A stretch of DNA of 64,000 bases, taken from positions 3,128,501 to 3,192,500 of the forward strand of contig NZ_CP014229.1 of the NCBI RefSeq assembly GCF_001553605.1, written 5' to 3'. A model generated the notes under the pieces. That model was not told the origin of the DNA and searched no databases. It saw nothing but the letters and a program-made list of their open reading frames with translations. Made by a program: the position numbers and the translations under genes. The DNA is from Desulfovibrio fairfieldensis (GTDB lineage: Bacteria > Desulfobacterota > Desulfovibrionia > Desulfovibrionales > Desulfovibrionaceae). This document shows, one piece after another, positions 45,721 through 55,302 of the stretch (its first letter is position 1; each line of letters opens with the position of its first letter).

Positions 45721-46521
45721 CTACTTCACGGAGGGCAGCACCGCGCCCGCATACTTCTTTTTCATAAAGGCGGCCATTTCCGGGCTGATCAGAACCTCAT
45801 ACAGGGCCCGGAGTTCGGGACGCTTTTCGTCGCCCTCGCGCACGGCCAGAATATTGGCGTAGGTGGCGGCGGCCACGGAGTCGGCGGCTTCCACGGCCAG
45901 GGCGTCGGCCACTTTCAGACCGCCGAGAATGGCGTAGTTGCCGTTGATGATGGCAATGTCCACGTCGGGCAGGGCGCGCACCAGCTGGGCGGCCTCGATT
46001 TCCTCAATCTTGAGCTTTTTGGGATTCTCCACGATGTCGCGGCGGGTGGCGGCCAGACCGGCATCCTTCTTCAGCTTGATAAGGCCCTCGTCCTGCAGGA
46101 GCAGCAGCGCGCGGCCCTCGTTGGTGGCGTCGTTAGGCACGGCCACCAGCGCGCCGTCCTTCAGGTCCTTGAGGCTCTTGGTCTTGCCCGCGTAGATGCC
46201 GAAGGGTTCATAGTGCACCGGGCCCATAGAGCCGAGCTTGGTGCCTTTCTGGGCGTTGAAGTCGTCCAGGTAGGGCTTGTGCTGGAAATAGTTGGCGTCC
46301 AGCTCCTTGCTGTCCAGGGCCACATTGGGCTGCACATAGTCGGAATATTCCACGATCTTGAGGACGTAGCCCTGCGGTTTGAGCAGTTTGGCGGCCTCGG
46401 CGAGGATTTCGGCATGGGGCGTGGGGGACGCGCCCACGGTGATCGTGCCCGCGGCCTGAGCGGTGCAGACCAAGGAAGCCGTGCCCAACAGGGCGGCAAA
46501 AGCCAGAAGCAGTTTTTTCAT
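45721..46521 (-). CDS. metQ: Methionine ABC transporter, substrate-binding lipoprotein/protein
   Basis: 266 residues of the NlpA/MetQ family. It has a signal peptide, then GTITVGASPTPHAEIL, VEYSDYVQPNVALDSKELDANYFQHKPYLD, VAVPNDATNEGRALLLL and NGNYAILGGL. No lipobox is evident at the cleavage site (CTAQAAGT), so it may be soluble in the periplasm. Third gene of metNIQ. Confidence 0.95.
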   Translation of the reverse strand: MKKLLLAFAALLGTASLVCTAQAAGTITVGASPTPHAEILAEAAKLLKPQGYVLKIVEYSDYVQPNVALDSKELDANYFQHKPYLDDFNAQKGTKLGSMGPVHYEPFGIYAGKTKSLKDLKDGALVAVPNDATNEGRALLLLQDEGLIKLKKDAGLAATRRDIVENPKKLKIEEIEAAQLVRALPDVDIAIINGNYAILGGLKVADALAVEAADSVAAATYANILAVREGDEKRPELRALYEVLISPEMAAFMKKKYAGAVLPSVK

Positions 46522-46555
46522 GGGTTTTGTCCTTGTGTAAAAGGTTGGAGCCGGG

Positions 46556-47218
46556 CTACGAACCGCGTTTGTCGCTGCGACGCGTGGCCCAGTTGCCGAA
46601 AGACTGGAAGGCCTGCACGATGATGATCAGCAAAACCACCGTAATGACCATGATGTCGGTCTGATAGCGGTTGTAGCCGTACATGATGGCGAGCTTGCCC
46701 AGTCCGCCGCCGCCCACGGCCCCGGACATGGCCGAGTAGCCGAGAATGGTGATGGCGGATACGGCGCTGCCGTTGAGCAGCGAGGGCCGCGCCTCGGGCA
46801 GCAGCACTTTGACGATGATCTGCCAGGTGCTGGCCCCCATGCTCTGGGCGGCCTCCACCACACCGTTGTCCACCTCCAGCAGGGAAGATTCCACCAGCCG
46901 GGCCACAAAGGGCGCGGCGGCCAGCACCAGCGGCACCACGGTGGCGTTGTTGCCGATGGTGGTGCCTACCAGAAAGCGGGTGAAGGGGATGACCGCGATC
47001 ATCAGGATCAGGAAGGGGAAGGAACGCGTGAGGTTCACCACCACGTCCAGCACGTTGTAGACAAGCGCGTTGGGCCGGATGCCGTCCTTGCGGCAGATGA
47101 CCAGCACCACGCCCATGACCATGCCGAAGACATAGGAAAAAAATGTCGCCGCCACGGTCATGTAGAGCGTGTCCCATACGCCCACAAGCAGCATTTCAAC
47201 GGTCTGCTGGTCAAACAT
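46556..47218 (-). CDS. metI: Methionine ABC transporter, permease
   Basis: 220 residues with five to six TM helices and the EAA loop VVEAAQSMGASTWQIIVKVLLPEARPS. It starts eight bases inside the metN 3' end, so the genes are translationally coupled. Confidence 0.95.
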   Translation of the reverse strand: MFDQQTVEMLLVGVWDTLYMTVAATFFSYVFGMVMGVVLVICRKDGIRPNALVYNVLDVVVNLTRSFPFLILMIAVIPFTRFLVGTTIGNNATVVPLVLAAAPFVARLVESSLLEVDNGVVEAAQSMGASTWQIIVKVLLPEARPSLLNGSAVSAITILGYSAMSGAVGGGGLGKLAIMYGYNRYQTDIMVITVVLLIIIVQAFQSFGNWATRRSDKRGS

Positions 47219-48215
47219 GTTTCATTTCCTCCAGCATGATGGAATGCGCCTCGGCAAAGGCCATGATCCGCGCGCGGGATTCCTCCCTCTCGGGCAGTTG
47301 CAGGACCATCTGGCCGAAGGCCACGCCGTTGATGTCGCGGGTGTCGGCATACATGATGTTCACCGGACAGCCGCATTCCAGCACCATGTTGGCGATGACG
47401 GGCTCAAAGGAAGAGCGGCCGTTGAAGATGAGCCGGTACAGATTGGGCTGCGGCAGCTTGCGGAGGGCCTCGGGCAGGACCAGGCGGCGGGCCGCTTCGG
47501 TCCGGGGGTGGAAAAAAACGTCCTCCACCAGACCCTGCTCGACAATGACGCCCTTGCTGATGATGGCCACATGGCTGCAGATCTTTTCGATGACGCTCAT
47601 CTCGTGGGTGATGACCACCGCCGTGATGCCGAGCTGGACGTTGATGTCCTTGATGAGCGCGAGAATGGAATCCGTGGTGGCCGGGTCCAGCGCGGAGGTG
47701 GCTTCGTCGCAGAGCAGCACGCGCGGCTTGGTGGCCAGGGCGCGGGCAATGGCCACACGCTGCTTCTGGCCGCCGGAAAGCTGGGAGGGGTAAGAATCCA
47801 TGCGGTTGGCCAGACCCACCATATCCAGCAGCTCTTCGGCCCGCTTGCGGGTCTCGTCCCTGGGCGCGCCCGTCAGCTCCAGCGGAAAACAGACGTTCTG
47901 CAGGGCTGTGCGCTGCATGAGCAGGTTGAACTGCTGAAAAATCATGCCCATGGAACGCCGCGCCTTGCGCAGCGCGGCCTCGGGCAGACGGCAGAGATCC
48001 CTGCCTTCAAAAAAGACGCTTCCGGCCGTGGGGCGTTCCAGCATGTTGATGCAACGCACCAGCGTGGACTTGCCCGCGCCGCTCTTGCCGATGATGCCGA
48101 AAATGTCTCCCCGGCCGATGGCAAGGTCAATGCCGCGCAGGGCGAACACGTCGGCATTTTTACCGGAAAAGCGCTTTTCCAGATGCTCGATACTGATGAT
48201 GGGGCCGTCAGCCAT
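47211..48215 (-). CDS. metN: Methionine ABC transporter, ATP-binding protein
   Basis: 334 residues. Walker A is GKSGAGKSTL, the signature is LSGGQKQRVAIARAL and Walker B is RVLLCDEATSALD. A C-terminal NIL regulatory domain (about residues 260-334, FNGRSSFEPVIANMVLECGCPVNIMYADTRDING) mediates inhibition by methionine. The ATG at 48215 follows an acggcggaggcatt ribosome-binding region. Confidence 0.96.
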   Translation of the reverse strand: MADGPIISIEHLEKRFSGKNADVFALRGIDLAIGRGDIFGIIGKSGAGKSTLVRCINMLERPTAGSVFFEGRDLCRLPEAALRKARRSMGMIFQQFNLLMQRTALQNVCFPLELTGAPRDETRKRAEELLDMVGLANRMDSYPSQLSGGQKQRVAIARALATKPRVLLCDEATSALDPATTDSILALIKDINVQLGITAVVITHEMSVIEKICSHVAIISKGVIVEQGLVEDVFFHPRTEAARRLVLPEALRKLPQPNLYRLIFNGRSSFEPVIANMVLECGCPVNIMYADTRDINGVAFGQMVLQLPEREESRARIMAFAEAHSIMLEEMKHV

Positions 48216-48495
48216 AATGCCTCCGCCGTGACGCTGCCGCTCCGGCAAAGGCGGAGCGCACCTGGCGCATCCTTGACCCCTTCCGGAACGGAGGGGGTAC
48301 AATAGCACATTTTGCCGCAGGCGCAAAGAGGCGGCAAAGGCGCGCAGGCAGAGCAATTTCACTCCCGGCGGAACAGTCCGTGGGAACGCGCCGCCCGTCC
48401 ACTCAAGTCCGAGCGGATTTTGCACCTCCGCCCCGGCCTTCCACCACGGCCACGGAAGGCCGGAACAGGGTGCTTCATGCTATCGGACTGCCCGC

Positions 48496-50007
48496 CTATC
48501 TTCCGGCCAGCAGCTCCGCGGCCTCCGGGGTCAGCGGAATCAGATCGTCCGGGCCCAGCAGGTTTACGTCAAATTTGCGGTTCAGGGCCGCGAAGTGGCG
48601 CAGACCCATGGCGATGCGGTTGAGATAGGAGAACACGCCGATGGCCCCGGCCGGGAAGCTCTCCGCCTCCTTGCCGTAGAGATGCCTGAGATCCGGCAGA
48701 TCCGCGAACAGCGTTTCCTTGCTGTCGCCGTATTTTTGGAGATAGGCGGGAATGTTGCCCGCTTCGATCAGTTCGCCCACCTTTTTGGCGCTGTTGGCGG
48801 CGGCCATGGCGGCCCGGCAAAGGCCCACGGCCTGAAAACAGGGCGCGCCCAGAGCCAGGGCCTTGAAGACCTGGTCCTCGGTGGCGAAGCCGCCGGTGAT
48901 GACCATGGAGGGCAGTTCCAGGCCTTCCCGGCCCAGGCGGCGGGCAATGCCGCAGACCGTGCTTTCCAGCGGCACGGTGGGCAGGCCCCACTCGTTCATC
49001 ATTTTACAGGGGCTGTAACCCGAGCCGCCGCCCGCGCCGTCAAAAGTGACCACATCCACTTCAGCCGACGCGGCAATGCGCAGCACCCGCTCAATGTCCA
49101 CGGGGTCAAAGCCGGCCATCTTGAAATAGACGTTTTTCAGGCCCATGTCCCGCAGCATGCCGATGCGGGTGACCAGATACTCCTCGTCCCACATGGGCAG
49201 ACGGCCGTAGGCATAGAAATTGGGCGCTTCGCCCCGTTCCGCCGCGGCCCGGACCGCGGGGTCCTCCGGGTCCGGATGGACCAGGGCCCCGGTCGCCTTT
49301 TTCTTGAGCGCGGCGTCGTAATCCTTGAGCCGGGTCACGGGCTGGGTACCCTTGGCCGACTGGCCGAACTTGAATTCAATGGCCTCGGCCCCGCACCGGC
49401 TGATGGCGTATTCCGGCAGCCCCTGGCCGTCCTCCTCGAAGTTGGCCTGCGGCACGATCTGCCCGTAGCCCCGGTAATAGCGGCGGAAGGCGTCCATGAT
49501 TTCATTCAGATAGGGAAATTCCGCAATTTTTCCGTTCCGCATTTGCAGCGCGGGGTCCTTGGAGGGCGAGCCTTCGCCGATGACGCAGCAGACCCCGGCC
49601 ATGGCGGCCCCGGCAAAATAATCCTGCCAGTTCATTTTCAGCAGGGCGGGCAGGATCACCGGCAGGGCGATCTTGACCGGATGCCGCCTGCCCAGCGTGC
49701 GTTCGAGCCTGACGTTGAAGATGGCCGCCTGATCCGTTCCGGCCGGTACGCCCTGAGCCCCGAAGACGCGGCCGTTGATGTTGAAGTGGGAGTAATCCAG
49801 CGGATAATCCTTCTCCGAGGCGATCTGGTTGTTGCCCGTGGTGGTGGGGTAGACGCTCTGCGCGCCCAGCACGGCGGACAGGCCTATCTCGCAGGTGCCG
49901 GGGCAGTCGGCGGTGCAGAAGGAGCACATGCCGCTCTGCGGCGACAGCGTGTGGCTGCGTGTTTTGGTTTCGTTGAAGCTGGAGGCGATTCCGGGGTTGA
50001 GGGACAT
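48496..50007 (-). CDS. FMN-binding glutamate-synthase-family protein
   Basis: 503 residues corresponding to the FMN/alpha-ketoglutarate domain of GltB. VVTFDGAGGGSGYSP, the phosphate loop ITGGFATEDQVFKALALGA and QAVGLCRAAM are clear. An N-terminal Cys set (GMCSFCTADCPGTCEIG) could hold an iron-sulfur cluster. The glutaminase domain is absent, so ammonia or another donor, or a non-GOGAT role, is implied. aaggagatat lies before the ATG at 50007. Confidence 0.88.
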   Translation of the reverse strand: MSLNPGIASSFNETKTRSHTLSPQSGMCSFCTADCPGTCEIGLSAVLGAQSVYPTTTGNNQIASEKDYPLDYSHFNINGRVFGAQGVPAGTDQAAIFNVRLERTLGRRHPVKIALPVILPALLKMNWQDYFAGAAMAGVCCVIGEGSPSKDPALQMRNGKIAEFPYLNEIMDAFRRYYRGYGQIVPQANFEEDGQGLPEYAISRCGAEAIEFKFGQSAKGTQPVTRLKDYDAALKKKATGALVHPDPEDPAVRAAAERGEAPNFYAYGRLPMWDEEYLVTRIGMLRDMGLKNVYFKMAGFDPVDIERVLRIAASAEVDVVTFDGAGGGSGYSPCKMMNEWGLPTVPLESTVCGIARRLGREGLELPSMVITGGFATEDQVFKALALGAPCFQAVGLCRAAMAAANSAKKVGELIEAGNIPAYLQKYGDSKETLFADLPDLRHLYGKEAESFPAGAIGVFSYLNRIAMGLRHFAALNRKFDVNLLGPDDLIPLTPEAAELLAGR

Positions 50008-50270
50008 GACGCATATCTCCTTGCGGTTGGGGGAAAGGGAGCCGATCAGACCATCAGGCAATCGTCAGGCGTATTTTCAAGGGCGGAGGCCGCGCCATGC
50101 GCCGGATGCGAGGCGCATCCGGAATATGACGGCCGGTCCCGGCCCGTGGTATCAATGGTTTTGATCTTACGTTTTTCCCGGCGTTCCGTCACCTCTTTCC
50201 TGCGCTCAGCCGGAATGCCCGACGCTCGATACCCGCGCCGCCACAACGGCCGCGAAACTCAGCGTGCCGC

Positions 50271-50564
50271 CTAGTCTCCTTCCCGCTTGGGCGGCTTGCC
50301 CGCCCCGCGTTCCGGCGGACAGGGACCGGCGCGCATCTCGGCCTCGATCAGCCGGACCAGTTCCGCCGTTTCCATGCGCAGGGCCGCCGCGATATGCAGC
50401 ATGGCGGTCAGCGAACCGCACTGGATGCCGCGCTCCATGCCGGAGATATAATCTTCGGAAAGCCCCGCCAGGCCCGCCAACTGCCCCTGGGAAAGCCCGG
50501 CCTTGCGCCGCAGCCGGTGGATCACCGCAGCCACGGCCCACTGCAATGTGGGTATTTTTTCCAT
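50271..50564 (-). CDS. XRE-family regulator
   Basis: 97 residues with one HTH (VIHRLRRKAGLSQGQLAGLAGLSEDYISGMERGIQCGSLTAMLHIAAAL) and a short tail. A 24-base palindrome sits 30 bases upstream of the ATG, consistent with autorepression. It is one of two XRE genes in this stretch. Confidence 0.85.
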   Translation of the reverse strand: MEKIPTLQWAVAAVIHRLRRKAGLSQGQLAGLAGLSEDYISGMERGIQCGSLTAMLHIAAALRMETAELVRLIEAEMRAGPCPPERGAGKPPKREGD

Positions 50565-50593
50565 GCGCGAACCATAGCGCGGCCCTTGACAAA

Positions 50594-50617
50594 ATATCCG
50601 TATATTTATACGGATAT
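50594..50617. promoter_or_regulatory. Perfect 24-bp operator palindrome
   Basis: atatccgtata-tt-tatacggatat, a perfect inverted repeat. It overlaps the likely promoter of the XRE gene at 50271-50564, and a plus-strand ttgaca adjoins it at 50586-50591. Confidence 0.7.
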
Positions 50618-50669
50618 CCGGCAGGCGAAAAACGCCCGCAACACGACAACGCGGAATACCATAGGCAAT

Positions 50670-50836
50670 GAGCAAAGTTACTTTGCTCCGTCGGCCGCGA
50701 AAGCGGACGCCCGCGCCTGAAGCCAAGGCGCCTTTAGCCGTTCGCGAGCAAAGCGGGCATTACGGGTCAAGACAGCAACGATAGGCTGAGGGCAGCGCCA
50801 ACGTTGAGAATATCAATTCTCAACGTTAACCCGCTC
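50670..50836. repeat. Dispersed hairpin-rich intergenic repeat, copy 3
   Basis: Same order as 1712-1822: gagcaaag...ctttgctc hairpin, core cggccgcgaaagcggacgcc, gcgcctgaa, and the caacgttgagaatatcaattctcaacgtt hairpin. About 75 extra bases lie in the middle. Confidence 0.6.
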
Positions 50837-50986
50837 AAGAGGAAAAAGGCAACGCGCGCGGCGTCGCATCTGAAAGAGCCGCAGTGCGGCCGCAGCTGGC
50901 CGGGAACAGCTGACAAGCAAGGCGACAGGGCGGAGCGAACGGGATTTCAGCGTTGGAACAAACCTGGCTGAGCCGGACGCGCCCGC

Positions 50987-51331
50987 TCAGTACAGGTCCG
51001 CATCCTTCCGCCTCGGGGACCCGAAGCGGTTTTGCCCCTCCTGTTTGGAAAGGGGTTCGGCATGGGACTTGGCGCACGGTCCGGGGTAAACGGCGGCTTC
51101 GCAGAGGGCGATTTCGATCATATCCACGATCCGCGCGGCCGGCATTTGCAGGCCCTGGGCAATGGCGATCAGAGTCTCCACCCGCACGCCCGAACGGCCC
51201 TGTTCGAAACGGCGCAGCCATGAGCAGTCCACCCCGGCCCGCTTGGCCAGGGCGTAACGGCTCATGAGTCTCTCCTCGCGAAGAGCGGCCACAATGCGGC
51301 CCATAATCTGCTTGGCCTGTTCCGTTTCCAT
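50987..51331 (-). CDS. XRE-family regulator
   Basis: 114 residues. The HTH is IVAALREERLMSRYALAKRAGVDCSWLRRFEQGRSGVRVETLIAIAQGL, with a 40-residue tail of no known type. Divergent from the PAS-GGDEF gene, which it might control. Confidence 0.8.
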   Translation of the reverse strand: METEQAKQIMGRIVAALREERLMSRYALAKRAGVDCSWLRRFEQGRSGVRVETLIAIAQGLQMPAARIVDMIEIALCEAAVYPGPCAKSHAEPLSKQEGQNRFGSPRRKDADLY

Positions 51332-51538
51332 CTTGCCATTAAAACATGAACTTCCCGGCTTGCATAAAGGATTAAAGTCCTATATCGGTATATAGATACA
51401 CACTGCATAAAAAATCCGACGGAAAAAAGACGGGTTGACACGCCTCTGTCATTGTTGCGCCTCTGCCGCAATGCAACAATGACATCCGGAGGCGGCGGCC
51501 CGCCGGAGGAACGCCACAACCACAGCAAAGGCCCTCCC

Positions 51539-53233
51539 ATGTCCACGCATCCGGCACATTGTCTTATCCCGCTTACCTCCAGCGAGCCGCTGTGGGAATG
51601 GGACATCGTTTCCGACGCGCTTTTTCTGAGTCTGGGCGCATGCAGCCGCTTGCGCCTGCCCGAACCGCCAACGCGCATGGCGGATTTTCTCAGTTGCATT
51701 CCGCCCCACGCCCTGCCCAGGCTCAACGAGCTGCGCGAGGGCGTGCTCAGCGGCACGGCCGGTTCCTGCCTGGAGTGCGACTACCCCTTCAACAATCAAT
51801 GGATTCAGGAACATCTGCTGGTGCTGGCCCGCAACGAAAAGGGCCGGGCAACCAAAATCATGGGCCGTTTCACGGTCACTCCGGCCCTGTCCGGCGATCC
51901 CGCCGTGGAGGCCAAGGCCCGGCAAAGCGGCCTGCCCGAAGTGGGCATCTGGATATATTCCATCCCGAGCAGAAACGTCTGGCGGGACAGCATCTGCGCG
52001 GCTCTGCTGGGCGAGGACGCATCCGGAACCTACGCCGTCAGCTACGACGACCGTACCACAAGCATCCACCCGGCCGACCGCAAAAACCTGCTCCGCCGCT
52101 ACCGGCTGTTCATCGAACAGAAACTTCTGGGCGAATCCATTGACGACATCATCAGGGTCCGGCTGAACAACGGCCAGTACGCGCGCATGCTGGTGCGCGG
52201 CTCCGTGCTGGAGCGCGACCACACGGGCCGCGCCACCCTGCTGGCCGGCACGCTGCAACGCGAGGAAAGCCTCCGCCCCGGCCTCCGCTCATCCGACGAC
52301 GAGCGGCTGCACTACGCCCTGGACACGGTGGGCGACGGCCTGTGGGACTGGGACCTGCGCACCGACGCGGTCTATTACAGCCCCCGCTGTCTGGCCATGC
52401 TGGGCTATACGCCGGAGCAGTTTCCCGCGCATGTGGATGCCTGGAAAGACAAAATCCACCCCGACGACCACGACAAAATCGTGGACACGCAACTGGCTAT
52501 CGTCCAGTCCCCGCGCTACGGCGATTCCTTTGAATGCACCTACCGCATGCGGCGCGCAGACGGCGGCTGGGCCTGGCTTTTCGGACGCGGCTGCGTGACC
52601 CGGAGGGATGAAAACGGCCGGGCGTGCCATCTGGTGAACATCGTCACCAACATCACCACGGCCCAGACCGAGCGGGACAGGCTGGAGGAACTGGTCAAAA
52701 ACGACGCGCTCACCGGCCTGCGCAGCCGGGCCTATTGCAATCTGGAGGCCGAACGCATCGAAAAAAACAACATCCGCCCGGTCTGCGTGATCTCCTGCGA
52801 CATCACCGGCCTGAAAATGGTCAACGACAACCTGGGCCACGCGGCCGGGGACGAATTGCTGGCCGAGGCCGCAACGCTGCTGCGCAAGCCCCTGCGGCTC
52901 ACGGACTGCGTGGCGCGCATGGGCGGGGACGAATTTGTGGTTCTGCTGCCGGGCTGCGCGCCGGACAAGGGCAGGGAGCTGCTGCGCAACATCGAAACCT
53001 GTTTTGCCGAACGCAACCAGCATCCCGGCCGGATGCCGCTTTTGGCGGCCTTTGGCCTGGCCTGCAGCGAAAACCCGGAGATGACCCTGGCCAAGGTCAT
53101 GGTGCAGGCGGATACGGCCATGCTGCGCCAGAAGCGGGCCCAGCGCAAAACCGCGCACAGAGAGATCAAAAACTGGATTGAAGCCCGCACGGGCCACAAC
53201 ATCCGCGCCGACGACCGTCTCCCAGTCAACTGA
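51539..53233 (+). CDS. PAS-GGDEF diguanylate cyclase
   Basis: 564 residues, no TM. An N-terminal PAS-like region precedes a clear PAS/PAC (ERLHYALDTVGDGLWDWDLRTDAVYYSPRCLAMLGY...FECTYRMRRADGGWAWLFGRG). A GGDEF domain follows with DALTGLRSRAY and an intact MGGDEFVVLL, so c-di-GMP synthesis is expected. A cytosolic ligand or redox cue probably acts through the PAS domains. The start at 51539 (MSTHPAHCL) is chosen; earlier in-frame ATGs exist at 51452 and 51479. Confidence 0.9.
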   Translation: MSTHPAHCLIPLTSSEPLWEWDIVSDALFLSLGACSRLRLPEPPTRMADFLSCIPPHALPRLNELREGVLSGTAGSCLECDYPFNNQWIQEHLLVLARNEKGRATKIMGRFTVTPALSGDPAVEAKARQSGLPEVGIWIYSIPSRNVWRDSICAALLGEDASGTYAVSYDDRTTSIHPADRKNLLRRYRLFIEQKLLGESIDDIIRVRLNNGQYARMLVRGSVLERDHTGRATLLAGTLQREESLRPGLRSSDDERLHYALDTVGDGLWDWDLRTDAVYYSPRCLAMLGYTPEQFPAHVDAWKDKIHPDDHDKIVDTQLAIVQSPRYGDSFECTYRMRRADGGWAWLFGRGCVTRRDENGRACHLVNIVTNITTAQTERDRLEELVKNDALTGLRSRAYCNLEAERIEKNNIRPVCVISCDITGLKMVNDNLGHAAGDELLAEAATLLRKPLRLTDCVARMGGDEFVVLLPGCAPDKGRELLRNIETCFAERNQHPGRMPLLAAFGLACSENPEMTLAKVMVQADTAMLRQKRAQRKTAHREIKNWIEARTGHNIRADDRLPVN

Positions 53234-53279
53234 ACCGGGCCTTCTTTCTTGACAGTTCCCTCCGCCGGCATACACAATG

Positions 53280-53322
53280 AAAGCACGCGACAAGCCCCCT
53301 GGGCGCGCCGCGTGCTTTTTAT
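53280..53322 (+). terminator. Rho-independent terminator
   Basis: Stem aaagcacgcg / cgcgtgcttt followed by T-rich sequence, after the GGDEF gene and before the dehydrogenase gene. Confidence 0.8.
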
Positions 53323-53350
53323 TTCCCAAGAAGAACACAGGAGAATACCA

Positions 53351-54436
53351 ATGTTGAAACTGATGCGGGCACCCGCAAAATATATCCAGGGCAAGGACGC
53401 CCTGCTTTCCACGTATGACGAAACCAAAAATCTGGGCAAATCCTTCCTCTTCATCTGCAGCCGCAGCGGTGAAAAGGCCTGCCGCGCCCACCTGGAGCAA
53501 AGTTTTGCCGGCAAGGAGGCCGCCATCCGCTTCGAGATTTTCGGCGGACACAGCTCCGAGGGCGAAATTCAACGCATGCGCGACATCGTGCGCGCTCACG
53601 GCATTGACTGCGTGGCCGGTGTGGGCGGCGGCTCGGCCATCGACACGGCCAAGGCCACGGCCTATTACGAAGGCCTGCCCGTGCTGGTCATTCCCACTGT
53701 CAGCGCCACGGACGCGCCCTGCACCGGGCTTTCGGTCATCTACAAGGATGACGGCTCGTTCAGCAAATACCTTTTCTATCCGAAAAATCCCGACGTGGTT
53801 CTGGTGGATTCAACGGTCATCGCCAACGCGCCGGTCAAATTCCTGGTGGCGGGCATGGGCGACGCCCTGGGCACCTATTTCGAAGCCCGGATGTGCGCCA
53901 GAGCCAAAGCCCCCAGCCTGGAAAACGGCGGCATCACCCGTTCGGCCCTGGCCCTCTGCCGCCTCTGCTACGAAACCCTGCTGGAAAACGGCGCACGGGC
54001 CAAGGCCGCCGTGGAGCGGCATCTGCTCACCCCGGATGTGGAGGCGATCATTGAGGCCAATATCTACCTCTCGGGCGTGGGCGCGGACAACGGCGGCCTG
54101 TGCGTGGCCCACTCCGTGTACAACGGCTTCACCGCCCTGGAAGAATGCACGGCGGCCCACGGCAGCGTGGTGGCCTTCGGCACCATCGTGCAACTGTTGC
54201 TGGAAAACGCGCCCGGCGCGGAACTGCGCCAGGTGCAGGACTTCTGTCTGAATGTGGGCCTGCCCGTGACCCTGGCGGAAATGGGCGTCACCGACCCCGC
54301 GCGGGTGGCCGTGGCCGCCACGAAGGCCTGCGCGCCGGGCGAAAGCATCCACAACATGATCGGCGACGTCACGCCGGAGGAACTGACCGACGCCGTTCTG
54401 GCGGCGGACGGCCTGGGCCGCGCCCTGCGCGCCTGA
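53351..54436 (+). CDS. gldA: Glycerol-dehydrogenase-like iron-containing alcohol dehydrogenase
   Basis: 361 residues. The NAD-binding VAGVGGGSAIDTAKATAYYEGLPVLVIPTVSATDAPCTGLSVIY matches GldA. Metal ligands are expected at the Asp of AGMGDALGTYFEA and two His (CVAHSVYNGF, TAAHGSVVAFG). It oxidises glycerol to dihydroxyacetone or reduces related keto-alcohols. aggagaat precedes the ATG. Confidence 0.92.
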   Translation: MLKLMRAPAKYIQGKDALLSTYDETKNLGKSFLFICSRSGEKACRAHLEQSFAGKEAAIRFEIFGGHSSEGEIQRMRDIVRAHGIDCVAGVGGGSAIDTAKATAYYEGLPVLVIPTVSATDAPCTGLSVIYKDDGSFSKYLFYPKNPDVVLVDSTVIANAPVKFLVAGMGDALGTYFEARMCARAKAPSLENGGITRSALALCRLCYETLLENGARAKAAVERHLLTPDVEAIIEANIYLSGVGADNGGLCVAHSVYNGFTALEECTAAHGSVVAFGTIVQLLLENAPGAELRQVQDFCLNVGLPVTLAEMGVTDPARVAVAATKACAPGESIHNMIGDVTPEELTDAVLAADGLGRALRA

Positions 54437-54586
54437 TTGATGAAACCATCCGACAAACTAAGGGATGCGCTGACTGATGAAAATGTTTGTTCTTTGCCGA
54501 AAGGCAAACATCGCGCACAGGGCCAGCCCGGCGCGGGAAAAGAGCAAAAGGACCATCAGGCGGCGTTTCCCAAGAGTGAGACAACA

Positions 54587-55204
54587 ATGAGCATCCGCAA
54601 CATTCTGATGTCCCTGAGTACGGGTCTGGCCGTGCTGGCGCTCAGCCTGAGCCCGGCCGGTCCGGCACGGGCGGTTTCCGCCGACGGCGCGCGCATGGAT
54701 TTGCCCGCGCCGGACAAAAAGGGCGGCATGCCCCTGATGCAAGCCCTGGCCGAACGTCATTCCAGCAAAAGCGGCTATACCGGCGCGCCCCTGTCCGCCC
54801 AGGAACTGAGCAACCTGCTCTGGGCCACCTGGGGCGTGAACCGGTCCGACGGCCGCCGCACCGCGCCTTCGGCCATGAACCGCCAGGAAGTGACGGTCTA
54901 TGTGGTGCGGGAAAACGGCGTCTGGCGCTATGACGCGGCCCAACACGCCCTGATCCGGGAACTGAGCGGCGATTACCGCGACGCGGCAGGCGGCGGCTCG
55001 CTGGTGCTGCTCTATGCCGCGCCCGAGGGCCGCTGGTCCGGCATGCACGTGGGCGCGCTCTACCAGAACGCCGGGCTCTACTGCGCCTCCGCCGGTCTGG
55101 GCAACTATGTGCACGCTTCCGGCGTTTCGGCCCTGGACGGCAAACTGCCCCTGCCCGACGGCTGGCGCGTGCTCATCGCCCAGACCGTGGGTCTGATTCA
55201 GTAA
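54587..55204 (+). CDS. Secreted nitroreductase-family protein
   Basis: 205 residues with a signal peptide ending GPARAVSAD. The SagB/nitroreductase core follows: MQALAERHSSKSGYTGAPLSAQELSNLLWATWGVNR, TAPSAMNRQEVTVYVV and ALYQNAGLYCASAGLGNYV. It binds FMN. Export of such a domain suggests a periplasmic reductase. The ATG at 54587 gives the signal peptide its normal shape. Confidence 0.87.
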   Translation: MSIRNILMSLSTGLAVLALSLSPAGPARAVSADGARMDLPAPDKKGGMPLMQALAERHSSKSGYTGAPLSAQELSNLLWATWGVNRSDGRRTAPSAMNRQEVTVYVVRENGVWRYDAAQHALIRELSGDYRDAAGGGSLVLLYAAPEGRWSGMHVGALYQNAGLYCASAGLGNYVHASGVSALDGKLPLPDGWRVLIAQTVGLIQ

Positions 55205-55240
55205 CGTGCCCCTGCGACGGCCCGTTGCCGCGGGCAGACC

Positions 55241-55272
55241 AAGGCCGTTGTCCATTCGGGCAACGGCCTTTT
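55241..55272. terminator. Terminator between convergent genes
   Basis: aaggccgttg / caacggcctt stem with ttt, after the nitroreductase and facing the histidine kinase end. Confidence 0.75.
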
Positions 55273-55302
55273 CGTCATGACGGGCTCCTGGAAATAAACG
55301 GC

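Noticed and set aside
48216..48490. Possible SAM or other methionine riboswitch before metN
   Set aside because: Hairpins are present, but no core of a known SAM riboswitch class can be recognised. Insufficient support.
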